A DNA stretch of 64,000 nucleotides, taken from Cervus elaphus. Its lineage: Eukaryota > Chordata > Mammalia > Artiodactyla > Cervidae. Of the stretch, positions 51,090 to 62,239 are shown one piece after another. Location of the stretch: NCBI RefSeq assembly GCF_910594005.1, contig NC_057817.1, positions 30,171,001-30,235,000 of the forward strand, in the 5' to 3' direction. The first letter of the stretch is position 1. The number at the start of each line of letters is the position of its first letter. Under the pieces are notes generated by a model. That model was not told where the DNA came from and did not search any database. It worked only from the letters and a program-made list of their open reading frames with translations. The translations under genes were made by a program, and so were the position numbers.

Positions 51090-51700
51090 TTCCAGATACT
51101 CCTACCTCCGCCCAAATCCATGCGCCCAGAAGACCCGGCGCCTGCAAGGGCGCTTTTCGGTCATCTGACACTCTGAACCTTCTATTTTGTCCCAGGACCC
51201 CGAACTGCCTCTCTTCCCTACGAGCGCCGGCAGCCCTCATTCCCGCCAAGATCTCCGTGCCGCACCTCCCCCTGAACCCCTCAGGGTCTCCCCCACTTTC
51301 TTCGCTTTTCCCCCCGACACTCTCGGCCTCTGCTCCAGGCACTTCCCCAGTTTGTAAAATACGCCAAGCTCCTGATTGGCTCGTCTGCGCTCCCGCGGAG
51401 GCGCGTGACGCAGGATTCAGCTATCCAATCTACAGGCTTCGGAGGCGGGGCCAAAAGAAGGACTAGTTGCCAAGCCGCTTTCTGGCCAGGAAAAAAAATG
51501 ACCCGACTCAATCAGCCAATCCGAGAGCGGAGCGCGGGGTGGAAGAGGAAAGAGGAGACCGTTCTGAGGTCCAGGAAGGCGTCGGCTCTGAGCCTGGGCA
51601 ACAACGGGCGCTGGCGAACTCTCGCGAGGTCTCGGGACTGGTGCAGGAAGGTCCACTCTCTCGGCATTGTGGGAAGGGCTTGCGTCCTGAGTGAGACTAA
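51090..51700 (-). promoter_or_regulatory. TROAP: TROAP promoter CpG island
   Basis: GC-rich region with three CCAAT boxes: 51375-51379 and 51425-51429 (NF-Y sites in opposite orientations) and 51516-51520. It also has a GC box (ggaggcgggg, 51441-51450) and a CRE-like TGACGCA at 51406-51412. The array of CCAAT boxes is typical of G2/M genes, which fits tastin's mitotic role. A TTGGCG..TTAC word near 51351-51366 (minus) is only a weak CDE/CHR resemblance. Confidence 0.7.
51106..51340 (-). other. TROAP: Putative TROAP non-coding first exon
   Basis: The minus strand ends in the donor GGAG|GTAGGA with the exon's last base at 51106. The next exon (acceptor TTTTCGTTGTAG, exon start 51021) carries only 5 nt of 5' UTR before the ATG. 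The upstream limit is inferred from the CCAAT boxes. Confidence 0.5.
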
Positions 51701-51719
51701 CTGACAGTGTTGGAGGCTG

Positions 51720-52207
51720 GCCCCAGCCCCTGACTCAGCTCTGATCAGAGTTAGGCCGTCAAGCTTTGGGGAAAAGTCTGCCTGGGTCGAGGAACTGCCT
51801 CCAAACGGGCGGAGAGGTCTGGAGAAAATTGAACTAATAGTAACAAAAATGAAAGGTTACAGTGAAAAAGAGAAAAAAAGTTTTCCGTTTTCTCTTGCCC
51901 TTTTCTGAGTTGTTTTTTTTTTTTTTTTTACTTTAACTTCCGGATCTGTAGTCGGTAATCAAGGCTAACTTGATATGTAAACTACAATCTATATGTATCT
52001 CCCTTAAACTCTGCGTGAGCTACATTGTGCTCCTGTAGCTCGTTAGTTACATTCTAACTCAATGCTAATCCCATCCTGTGTTTGGTTCTCACCTTTACAA
52101 CAGTCTTGGCAAAGCTCCCCTTGTAGTTCTCTTTTTTTTTTCCTTATACTACAGAAAGGAGGCCATTGTACAATTCATGAAAGACAATGGACCCAACTGC
52201 TGGGCTA
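51720..52207. other. Intergenic DNA 5' of TROAP
   Basis: AT-rich, with a T18 run at 51912-51930. Nothing else recognised. Confidence 0.4.
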
Positions 52208-52345
52208 CCTTACACTGTGGAGAACGAAATGGCAACCCATTCCAATATTCCTGCCTGGATAATTCCATGGACAGAGGAACCTGGTAGGTACAGTCCTTTG
52301 GGTCGCTAAGAGTCGCATAGGACTTAGTGACTAAACAACAACAGC
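52208..52345 (+). mobile_element. Bov-tA SINE, 5'-truncated
   Basis: 'aatggcaacccattccaata' to 'gacttagtgactaaacaaca'. Confidence 0.8.
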
Positions 52346-52754
52346 CTGACTCTAGTCTGTTAGTGTTTTTGAAACAATGCAAGAGGAAAAAAAATACAAG
52401 ATCCTTACACATTTGTTCCACATCACTGACCCCTGACTGTGAGCCCTCATCTATATGATTCCCCAGATTCTTCAGTGGGGGAAGGGGGCCACAGTTCTTG
52501 AGGCATGTTCTCCCCTCCAGGCTGGCTGAGGTTTAAAGCCACCTTTCTATTTCCTCCAAATTCTCTCCATATTTTTTTCTTTCCGGCTTCAGTGGACAGA
52601 GAAAACCAAGGTTTTTGGCTACATTAGAAAATTCTTTTTTTCACTCAAGCTTTATGAATGGTGAGGTATGGTCTTCATTTCACAGATAAGAAAGGAGACT
52701 TAAATGAGGATCATTGGGGCAGTCGTGAGGAGGTGTGCAGCTTGGCCCTGGCAG

Positions 52755-53262
52755 TGTTATAGCCACACTTTCCGGGAAACAGACTCACTCAGAAGGACAA
52801 TGCAGATAGTGAAGTGCAGTTTATTACGCCGGCGGGCCCAAGGCAGAGTCTCCTCGTAGCCAAGGATTTGTGAAAATCTTTTATACCCCATGTGTATGTG
52901 TCCAAACCCACTATCCCAATTCCCTTGAGACTTACATAAACAAAGGAAGGGTAAATACAACTACAGTAACCCCATCATTCACATGTTATGTGTTCAAACA
53001 GTCAATAATCAATAAGCCCGCAGTTACATTCCAAATAGTTAATAACCGATAAGCCTGTGCTTACATTCTGATAGATAGTGTCCGGAGGCAGGGGTGATTA
53101 GTGTCTGTTTTCTCTTCTTTAAGATTCCCCTGCCCAGAGGGGGGGTCTTATCCTTCCATTGTCATTCCCACAGGCGCTAAGCACAGAGTTCAGAGTCCAC
53201 TGGAGAGGTGGCCGCGCACGATCAGCACAGACAGGCCTGAGATGGAGTCCAGGCCCTATGAA
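52755..53262 (-). mobile_element. Solo LTR of a betaretrovirus-like ERV (ERVK type)
   Basis: On minus this shows an LTR layout: a TATA box TATAAAAG (complement of 52878-52885), then AATAAA (complement of 52820-52825) about 55 nt downstream. It closes near a CA at 52756-52755 after GAGTCTGTTTCCCGG. It resembles ruminant ERVK LTRs. The 5' boundary is uncertain (53.18-53.27 kb) and I could not find a clean target duplication. No gag, pol or env is present. Confidence 0.65.
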
Positions 53263-53299
53263 TTCCTTCTTCAGCAGCACAAGTATTGGGGGCAAGGAG

Positions 53300-54055
53300 G
53301 TTAACAACCTCTGCCTGGGCACCTCCACAGTGTCAAAGGTGGAGGAGGCCAAGAAGCTAGCAGGCTGCACGGCAGTGGAGAAGGAGGTGAGGAATAACCA
53401 AGTGTTGGTAACTGGTAGTGACTCTACAATTGTCCACGCAGTGCAACAAATAGCTAAAAGAGTGAAATGAGGGAATCTGAACCAAGTTTGTATTCCCACT
53501 TCCTTCCAGGCCCATAAGTTTATACTGCAGTATGACTTATCTCTCAGTGAACCAGAGATCGGCCATGCCATCGATGGTGCTGTTGAAGTAGATGCTGACC
53601 TCAACCTCACAAGGGCGGTGGAGGCCGCCTGACCCAGAAGATTGTGGCCGGCAAAGCCATCCATTTCATTGTGATCGCTGATTTCAGCAAAGATTCAAAG
53701 AACCTCGGGGATCAGTGGCACAAGGGGATCCCCATCGAGGTCATCCAGTGTCACAGTGAGCTGAACCGGGACCCAGAAGTTCTGGGGCGCGATTTAACTT
53801 CCACTGGCTATCAACAAGGCACGTCCTGTGGTGAGGGATAATGGGAACTTTATCCTGGACTGGAAGTTTGACCGGGTCCACAAATGGAGTAGAGTGAACA
53901 CAGCTATCAAAATGATCCCAGGCATGCTGGACATGGGCCTGTTCATCAACACAGTGGAGAGAGCCTACTTCGGGATGCAGAACAACTTGGTGAACAGGAG
54001 GGAGAAGCCGTTCTGAGCCGGCCTTGCAGGAGCCTAGTGTGTTCCTCTCGTGTCC
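53300..54055 (+). pseudogene. RPIA: RPIA processed pseudogene
   Basis: Intronless copy of ribose-5-phosphate isomerase A (non-oxidative pentose phosphate pathway, ribulose-5-P to ribose-5-P). Recognisable in order: KVEEAKKLAG..VRNNQVL and STIVHAVQQIAKRV, then a stop. In another frame come the ILQY and EVDADLNL segments, FIVIADFSKDSKNLGDQWHKG and DNGNFILDWKFDRVHKWS. It ends REKPF, with a stop at about 54014. Frameshifts (near 53465, 53625, 53745 and 53830) and a premature TGA prove it is dead. The upstream exon-1 sequence is missing or unrecognisable, and no clear poly(A) tail remains. The functional gene lies elsewhere. Confidence 0.9.
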
Positions 54056-54189
54056 CCAACCCACCTCGGAGGCGGCCACGTCTCTCTGAACCTTTGCCTT
54101 AATATGTCTGTGCCAGGTGTAGAACTTGAGAGGGTGAGGGGAATGGGCCATGGTTTCAAATGTACAGGACACATAGATTCTCTCCCTGA

Positions 54190-54955
54190 CTCCAGTGTTT
54201 CCTATCGCACAACCCTGGGAGTTATTCTTGAATTCCTCTTTCCCTCCCCTTCCAATTTCCTCTTCACACCTTTTCATTATCTTTGGAATTCATTTTCTTG
54301 CTTCCTCCTCATTACCTTCAACCTAATCTCCCCTAGAGGATTGCAAAAGTCTCCCACCATCTGTTCTCTCTTGCTCTCCACAATAATCCATTCACCCTAT
54401 AGCAGCTAGAATAATCTTTCCAAAATGCAAATCTGATTATATTGCCACTGTGCCTTGACTTCTCCCCACTCCAACTCTCCATCTTATATCACTTTCCCGT
54501 TCTTCTCTGTTTTCCAACTCTATTGCCACTCCCAATCCTTGAAATTTGTCATGTTCCTTCTAGTCTCTCTGTCTGGAATACTTCCCAGCATGCCTATTCA
54601 CACCTCCAAATTGATGTTCACTATTACTTTCTTATAGAGGCCTTCCCTGAACCCCTCTACTCACAACTCCCTAATCTTTAAAAAAAAAAGTTTCCTTAGT
54701 TGTGTGCACTCACAGAACTGTTTCCTCAGAGCTTTTATCTCAGTTGGTAATTGTATATTCACTAATGTGAACATAATATGTCATATTTATAAAACCTGAG
54801 CTCTCCTGCTAGACCTCCATGAAGGTGGCAACCTTTTTATTTTTGGCTTACATTATGTTTTCAGTGCCTTGCATTGTTCCTGGCAGTAGAGGTGTTCAAT
54901 ATTTGTTGAATGAGTCAAGAGATGAATGAATAATTGATCAAATGAATACATGGAG
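54190..54955 (+). repeat. L2 LINE 3' region
   Basis: 'ctcccctagaggattgcaaa'-type body, 'cttatagaggccttccctga' and a 3' end with 'gttcaatatttgttgaatga'. A long, fairly complete L2 3' part. Confidence 0.8.
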
Positions 54956-55841
54956 AGATAGCAAAGACCTCCGAGAACAAGTAATATTTGAGCTTCCTTT
55001 TTATAAGAGGGAAGGCTCTTCTAGTCACTCAGAACAGAACTTGCAAAGGCTAGGAACACATAAGTCCTCAGGGGTGGATGGAACATAGGATATTAGGTAA
55101 TAAAACTAGAAAGATGATCTGACTGGAGGGAAGGTGGGTGTCACCTCATTCTACTAACAGGTACAGTGAAAGTACCAGATCCCAACTACTAGATCAGCAG
55201 GGATGGCTGCTGAAAAATACTGTGCACTTACTGTGTGTAAGGCCCTTTGTCAGACATTTGGTACACACACAGGAGTAAGGCTGAAGTCCGAAGGATGGAG
55301 AAACACCAAGGATGGAGAAACACCACCGGAGGCTGGCTGCACAGTGGCTTTATATGATTTTTTATACATATTTATACAATTTTATACCAGCACAGTCCAG
55401 GTCCAAGTTCACACACCTGGAAACTTGAGTTTGTCAGGCTACCCAGAGTCGGTCTTGGGATCACACTAATCAAATTTGTAAGAGAAATTTAGTGATTTAC
55501 CATGAGCAACATACCTTCTGGTACCAAAATATTTATGTTTGCTCCTCAGGGCAATACCTTCACAACATCAACATACAGGGAGACTGATTTTATACCATAG
55601 AAGCCTTTAAAAGAGCTGATAATCAGAGTATCTGCCACACTTATAATAGCATCTAACCTATTTTCTATAGAGCAGTCTGTGACCTGCTTCTGTTTGTCTT
55701 TGCTGGACCTTGAATATGGGGAGTTGCAAGCCACTTCTCTTGTTTTATTCTATCACCTCCCGCTTTACTCCCTGTTTTCCCCTATAGACACCACTATAAT
55801 GTGACTGATATGTTTTTAATTATGCATGTGTATAAAATGGG

Positions 55842-56052
55842 GCTTCCCAGGAGGCACTAGTGGTAAAGAACCCTCCTGCCAGTGCAGGAGACATAAGAGA
55901 TGCAGTCGATCTCTGGATTGGGAAGATCTCCTGGAGGAGGGCATGGCAACCCACTCCAGTATGCTTGTCTAGAGAATTCCCATGGACAGATGAGCCTGGC
56001 AGGCTACAGTCCATAGGGTCGCAAAGAGTTGGACAGGACTGAAGCGACTTAA
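55842..56052 (+). mobile_element. Bov-tA SINE
   Basis: 'ggggcttcccaggaggcact' to 'gactgaagcgacttaacaca'. Confidence 0.88.
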
Positions 56053-56084
56053 CACATGCATTTATAAAATATGTAAGGTTGTAT

Positions 56085-56525
56085 GTTTGTTTCCTATTGC
56101 TACTGTAACAAATGCCACAAATTTGGTAACTTAAAATAATGCAAATTTATTCCCTGGGGGTCAGAAGTCTAATATCAAGGTTTGGCCTGGATTCATTCCT
56201 TCTGGGGTCTTCAGAGGAGAATCTGTTTGCTTGCCCTTTTCAGGTACTAGAGGTTGCCAGCATTCCTTAGCTTGTTGCCCCTTCTTCCATCATTCTAACT
56301 TCTTGCTTCTGTTGTCACATCTACTTCACACTGTGATCTCCTGCCTCCCTCTTATGAAGACTTTGTGATTATATTGGTCTGATCCATGTAATCTAGGATT
56401 ATCTCCCCATATTAAGATCCTTAACTACATCTGTAAAGTCCCTTTTGCCATATAAGATGTTAATAACTTAGAGATTCAGAGGATAAAGATGTGGACGTTT
56501 TTGGGAATTCATTACTCAATGTACT
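56085..56525 (+). repeat. Ancient interspersed repeat, family uncertain
   Basis: 'tttcctattgctactgtaac', 'gcaaatttattccctggggg' and 'ttcattactcaatgtactac' define a common old mammalian repeat. I cannot name the subfamily safely. Confidence 0.6.
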
Positions 56526-56570
56526 ACAGGTTATTGAGTGTATGTGTTTTTAATTTGCACAAACATTGCC

Positions 56571-56601
<31 letters not shown>
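56571..56601 (+). repeat. (GT)n microsatellite
   Basis: About 31 bp of almost pure GT, directly before a truncated Bov-tA. Confidence 0.95.
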
Positions 56602-56602
<1 letters not shown>

Positions 56603-56604
56603 AT

Positions 56605-56728
56605 TTGGAAAAGGAAATGGCAACCCGCTTCAATACTTCTTGCCTGGAAAACCCCATGGACAGAGGAGCCGGGCATGCTACAGTCCATGGAGTTGAAAAG
56701 GGTAGAACATGACTGAGCATGCACAAGC
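56605..56728 (+). mobile_element. Bov-tA SINE, 5'-truncated
   Basis: 'aaaggaaatggcaacccgct' to 'gaacatgactgagcatgcac'. Confidence 0.82.
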
Positions 56729-56732
56729 TACG

Positions 56733-57228
56733 TTTTGTTTTGTTTTGTTTTGTTTTCCCTGCCATGCTGTGCAGCGGGCAGAACTTCCCCTGACCGGGGA
56801 TCAAACCTGTGCCCCTTGCAGTGAAAGCACAGTCCTTTTTTTTAGAAAAAATTATTTATGTATTTATGGCTGCACTGGGTCTTCGTTGCTGTGTGGGCTT
56901 TTCCTAGTTGTGGTGAGTGGGGACTGCTCTCTAGTTGTGGTATGCAGGCTTGTCTTCGCGATGGCTTCTCTTGTTGCAGAGCATGGACTCTAGGGTGAGT
57001 GGGCTTCAGTAGCTGTGGCACGAGGGCTCCATAGTCATGGTTCTGGGCTCCAGAGCAGTCGCTCAATAGTTGTGGTGCAGGAACTTAGTTACTCTGTGGC
57101 ACGTGGGATCTTTCTGGATCAGGGATTGAACCCGTGCCTCCTGAATTGGCAGCTGGATTTTTTTTTTCCACTGAGCTACCAGGGAAGCCTGAGAGCATAG
57201 TCTTAACCACTAGACCACCAGGGAAGTC
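56733..57228 (-). mobile_element. Two tandem CHR-type SINEs
   Basis: A short copy (56733-56838, starting with a (TTTTG)n run) and a long copy (56848-57228), both reversed. The second ends 'gaccaccagggaagtcct'. Confidence 0.8.
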
Positions 57229-57239
57229 CTATATGATTT

Positions 57240-58200
57240 GATTTTTACTTTTTTTTGTTTGTCAACCCTGTTTCTAGGATCAATCCTTAGTGCTGTATAA
57301 TCTAATTCATTTCTTTTGACAACTGCATAGGATTCCATGGTAAGCGTCCATTGTACTTTGCTTATTTATTCCCTACTTCTACTACTAGTGCTAAAAAATC
57401 ATCTTATGTTGCCCCGTGCAAACCTGTTCATGAATTTCTCTGGGACATATATACAGGAATGGAATTTCTGAATCATGAAATATATGAAAACAGTTTTGGT
57501 AAGTACTTCCAGATCATTTTTTCAGAAAGTCTGAAGCTGTTTACACTCTTGATGTATAAGAGTGTGTTACACATTGAAAGCTGACAGATGCTTTCAATGT
57601 TACTTGAAGGTTATTACCTCTGTCCTTTCTGACATTTGATATTGTACAAATGTCTAATGTTTACAACTCAGTGGGTAGTAAGTGAACTATTGGTTATCTT
57701 AAATTGTATTTCTCTAATTACTAGTAAGTTTGAATGTTATTTCATGTTCTTATTAGCCCATAGAGCTCTCCTTCTGTGAAACGCCTCCTTGTATCCTTTG
57801 TGCATTTTTTCCTATTAGTTTTCCTGTCTTTATTCCTGGTGATTTATAAGGTACCACTGTGTATTCTGCATATTAATCCCATGTCCACTTTAGACATTGC
57901 AAATATTTCCTTTAGGTCTGTGGTGAAATATAATTGATTTTCTATCTTGTAACCTTAATGAACTTCTTGGTTTTCCTAGTTTGTCAATTGATTCTGTTGG
58001 GTTTTCTATAGACATAATTATGTCTTCTGCAAATCAAAACAGTTTTATAAATTCCCTTTCAGTCTTACTCTTTGTTGAGTTTTTTTGTTTTGTTTTATTT
58101 GACTTTGCTAGTTTATCTCTGACATCACTGTAGTGAACTTCCAACATTTTATTAAACACTAACAGTGCCTTGACGTTGACTTGTGAGAATCCATCTAAAG
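57240..58200 (-). mobile_element. Old L1 LINE fragment
   Basis: 'ctgcatattaatcccatgtc', 'tctgttgggttttctataga' and 'tcttctgcaaatcaaaacag' are L1 phrases in reverse orientation. Heavily mutated. Confidence 0.7.
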
Positions 58201-58574
58201 TTTCTCCAAAGAATGGCCTTTTTTTGTGAGACAATCTGAAACTTAAGAAAAATTGCATGAGTAGTACACAAAAAATTTTCTCTCAGCCATTTCAGAGTAA
58301 GTTGCCAATATGTTGCCTTATCCCCCCAGTACTTTAGTGCATATTTCCTGCTAACAAGGACATTCTTCTGCATGACCACAATGCAGCCATCAAAATCAAG
58401 GAAAGAACACCTATACATTCCTATCATCGAAACTTCAGACCCCATTCAAGTTCTGCCAGTTTTCTAAGTGATGTCCTTTATAGCAAAAGAATTTGATCCA
58501 GAGTCATGTGTTGCATTTAGTTGTCATGTCTCTTTAGTCTCCTTCAATCTGAAACAGTTCTTTGTTTCAAAAAA

Positions 58575-58755
58575 AAAAAAAAAAAGTTTATTTATTTATT
58601 TGGCTGCACCAGGTCTTAGTTGCCTCATGCAGGGTCTTTAGTTGTGGCATGCAAGCTCTTAGTTGCAGCTCTAGTTCCCAGACCAGGGATCAAACCCCAG
58701 TCCCCTGCATTGAGAGTTCAGAGTCTTAGCCACTGCACTACCAGGGAAGTTCCCA
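58575..58755 (-). mobile_element. CHR-type SINE
   Basis: 'tttggctgcaccaggtctta' and 'ctaccagggaagttccca', reversed. Confidence 0.83.
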
Positions 58756-59081
58756 GTTCTGCATTCTCTACTTTCATGGCCTGACACTTTTGAGAATGAC
58801 ACGCCAGTTATTTGCAGAATGTCCTTAAATTTGGGTTTGTCCTGATGTTTCCTCATAATTAGACTCAGAGTGTGCCTCTCTGACAGGACTGTCACAGAAA
58901 TGATGCTGTTTTCCTTCCACTTCATTCTATCAGGTGGTGCCTGTGTCCATTTTTCCTGGAACTCTTGATTATTTGATTGACGTGGTATCTGCCAGGTTTC
59001 TTCACTATAAATCACTCTTTATCCTTTGTCATTAATATTTAGGGTGAAGTATTTTAATATTGAAATTGAGCCACCTTGCTA

Positions 59082-59283
59082 GGTGGCTCAGTGGTAGGGA
59101 ATCTGCCTGCCAATGCAGGAGACTTAGGTTTGCTCCCTGGGCTTGGGAAGATCCCCTAGAGAAGGGAATGGCAACCCTCTCCAGTATTCTTGCCTGGGAA
59201 ATCCCATGGACAGAAGAACCTGGCAGGCTACAGTCCATGGGGTCAAAAAAAGAGTCAGACATGACTTAGCGACTCAACAACAA
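59082..59283 (+). mobile_element. Bov-tA SINE
   Basis: 'aggtggctcagtggtaggga' to 'gacttagcgactcaacaaca'. Confidence 0.88.
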
Positions 59284-59742
59284 CTTTAATACTATGTAAA
59301 TATTCCATTCCTCATAAAAACTTTCACTTTATTTACTTAATTATATCACCATGTATTCATAAATTCCTATTATATTCAGTGGACTGTTATTCCATTACTA
59401 ATATTACTTATCCTATTCCCCAAGTCATCTCTAATTCGGTCAGCGGGAGCCCATTCAAGTTTTCCACTGTATCCTTTCAGCATGTTGTATTCTTTAGCAT
59501 TCATCATTTTTTAGCTCTTTTTTTTTTCCTTTCTGGCACAGAAACATGTTTCAGGCTCAATTTATACTTTCCCTGCATCAGCTCTGGAATCAGCCATTTC
59601 TCCAAGGAACTCTGATTCTTTTTAGAGGAGAATGTTATTTAGAAACCAAGAGCTGGGCCCTGGCTGTGCTCATAGCTATTAGGGTATTTCTAACCTCCAG
59701 GCCCTCTCAGTGGACAGAGCTGGGGCATATATTCTATGCAGA

Positions 59743-59761
59743 CACACACACACACACACAT
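59743..59761 (+). repeat. (CA)n microsatellite, short
   Basis: About nine CA units followed by a degenerate tail. Confidence 0.85.
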
Positions 59762-60058
59762 ACATGCACAAATTCAGTACATTTACATCTGTATTTCTAT
59801 ATCTAAATGTATTGAAAACCATGAGTTCAAGACTGGCATTTTGTTTTAATAAACCATGTCATTCACGTGCTCTAAAATACTTCAAAGGCTTTTACCATCC
59901 TTACCAAATATCTTAGGAACTTGTCAAAATAAGCTAGGCTCTCTTCTCTTTGCCAGAGTCCAGTTAATGAATTGGGATTTTAAATTTCACAATAAAAAGA
60001 GATCAGCCCAAAAGGATTTTTCTATAGTTGCTTTATTTGAAGGTTCATATACCCAAGG

Positions 60059-60396
60059 GCTTCCCTGGTGGCTCAGTGGTAAAGAATCTATCTGCCAATG
60101 CAGGAGACTCGGGTTCAATTCCTAATCCGGGAAGATCCCATATTCAGCAGAGCCACTAAGCCAGTGTGCTAACTATTGAGCCCATGCCCTAGAGACCAGG
60201 AGCCACAACTGCTGAGTCCGTGTGCCACAGCTGCTGAAGCCCACATGCCCTAGAGCCCGTGCTCTACCACACGAGAAGCTGCTGCAATGAAAACCACACC
60301 ACAACTAGAGAGTAGCCCCCGCTCGCCTCAACTAGACAAGAAGCCAGCACAGCAACGAAGACCCAGCACAGCCAAAACTAAATAAAAAAAAATTTT
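60059..60396 (+). mobile_element. Bov-tA/CHR-type composite SINE
   Basis: The head is Bov-tA-like ('gggcttccctggtggctcag') while the body is CHR-like ('agccacaactgctgagtccg', 'agcaacgaagacccagcaca'). A long form with an A-rich tail. Confidence 0.75.
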
Positions 60397-60749
60397 TAAG
60401 TAATATACCCAACAGACATAACCTACTGTGGTTTCTTAGCCCTCTGCTGAAGAGGTTTATTCTTTCATTTCAAATATTTGAGACTCCTTTTTATCTTAAA
60501 AGGGGTAGCAAAGAGGTTCACTTACAGTCAAGCTCTATGGGCCTGACCTGGTAATTCATTCCTAGAAGAAAGGTGCTAGTATTCCTCTTTTAAAATCTTG
60601 ACTAGCACAGACAATGATGATGATCATTTGCAACTTTTCTTTCCTCATTTTAGGTATTAAGAAACAAGCATTTTCTAAATCAAAACTATAATGAGGTGCT
60701 ACCTCACACCAGTCAGAATGGGCATCATTAAGAAGTCTACAAATGACAG

Positions 60750-61098
60750 GACTTCCCTGGTAGTCCAGTGGATAAGAATCCACCTTGCAATTCAGGGGAC
60801 TCTGGTTCAGTCTTTGGTCTGATTCCTTGGTCAGATCCTTGGTCTGTAAGTTGGTACAGTCACGTGAACCAGATTCCACGTGCCACTGGCAGCTAAGCCC
60901 CTGAGCCACAACTGCTGGAGCCTGTGAGCTGCAGCCACTGAAGCCCCTGCGCCTAGAGCCCATGCCCCACAACCAGAGAAACCACCACAATGAGAGGCTC
61001 ACACCACAACTAGAGGGAGCCCCCACTCGCTGCAACTAGAGAAAACCTGTGCACAGGCAATGAAGACCCAGTGCAACCAAAAATAAACAAATATTTTC
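60750..61098 (+). mobile_element. CHR-type SINE nested in L1
   Basis: Flanked by aagtctacaaatgac (60733-60747) and aagtctataagtgac (61102-61116), a 13/15 target-site duplication in the L1. Confidence 0.85.
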
Positions 61099-61205
61099 TT
61101 AAAGTCTATAAGTGACAAATGTTGGAGAGGGTGAGGAGAAAAAGGGATCCTTGAACACTGTTGGTGACAGTGTAAGTTGGTACAGTCACTATGGAAAACA
61201 GTATG

Positions 61206-61329
61206 AGTGAAGTCGCTCAGTCGTGTCCGACTCTGCAACCCCATGGACTGTAGCATACCAGGCTCCTCTGCATGGGATTTTCCAGGCAAGGGTACAAGGA
61301 GTGGGTTGCCATTTCCTTCCCCAACAGTG
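61206..61329 (-). mobile_element. Bov-tA SINE nested in L1
   Basis: Reversed, 5'-truncated Bov-tA flanked by perfect 14-bp duplications of the L1 (tggaaaacagtatg at 61192-61205 and 61330-61343). Confidence 0.92.
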
Positions 61330-62239
61330 TGGAAAACAGTATGGAGATTCCTTAAAAAAAAAAAAAGAGTTACCATAGGATCTAGCTATCCCACCCCTGG
61401 ACATATATCTGGAAAAAACTCTAATTTGTAAAGACATATGCACCCCAATGTTCATAGCAGCACTATTTACAACAGCCAAGACATGGAAACAACCTACATG
61501 TCTTTCAGCAGATGAATGGATAAAGAAGATGTGGTACAAAAAAAAAAAAAGAAGATGTGGTACGTATATACAATGGTACTACTTAGCCATTAAAAAGAAT
61601 TAAATAATGCCACTTATGACAACATGGGTGCAACTAAAGATTATCATACTAAGTGAAGTAAGAGAAAGAAAAATATGATATCACTTATATGTGGAATCTA
61701 AAATATGACACAAATGAATTATTTACAAAACAGAAACAGACTCACAGACATAGAAAACAACCTTCTGGTTACCAAAAGGGAAAGGAGGTGGGGGAAGGAT
61801 AAATTAGGAGTGTGAGATTAACATATACACACTGCTATATAGATAACTAACAAGGTCTTACTGTATAGCACAGGGAACTATATTCAATATCCTATAATAA
61901 ACCACAATGGAAAGGAAAGAAAAAAAAAACAAGCATTTTCTATTCTCTAACATAAACTTTTAAAGGTAGTAAATATACGAGTCTGGGCAAAGAGATAAAA
62001 GAATTTTGCTGTATGTTGTAAAATGTATAAATTATCTCTTGGACTAGACAGACCTTAATCCAGTAACAACAGTGATACTTTATCAGTCCATTTCTCCTTC
62101 AGAAAAAGAAAGATTGTAATATAGTTTATTATAAAGATAAGCTCCATGTAACAGTGGCTTAAATGAGATAGAAATTTATTTATCTTTCACTTTAAAAAAT
62201 ACTATAATATGTTACAGTTGTGGAGGTTGTATTGTGGGG

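Larger units (their letters stand above)
58200..59630. repeat. Ancient L1-related sequence with SINE insertions
   Basis: 'gttgtcatgtctctttagtc', 'gatgtttcctcataattaga' and 'ggtggtatctgccaggtttc'-type words read continuously across a CHR SINE (58575-58755) and a Bov-tA (59082-59283). Orientation and subfamily not assigned. Confidence 0.5.
60680..61932 (+). mobile_element. Ruminant L1 (L1_BT-like) 3' end with nested SINEs
   Basis: The least diverged L1 here: 'ccccaatgttcatagcagca', 'gtggaatctaaaatatgaca' and 'tatagcacagggaactatat', then an A tail at about 61920-61930. It was later hit by a CHR SINE (60750-61098), a Bov-tA (61206-61329) and a poly(A) insertion (61538-61550). Confidence 0.88.

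Noticed and set aside
53119..53664. 181-codon minus-strand frame
   Set aside because: Antisense to the RPIA pseudogene and part of the LTR; no independent evidence.
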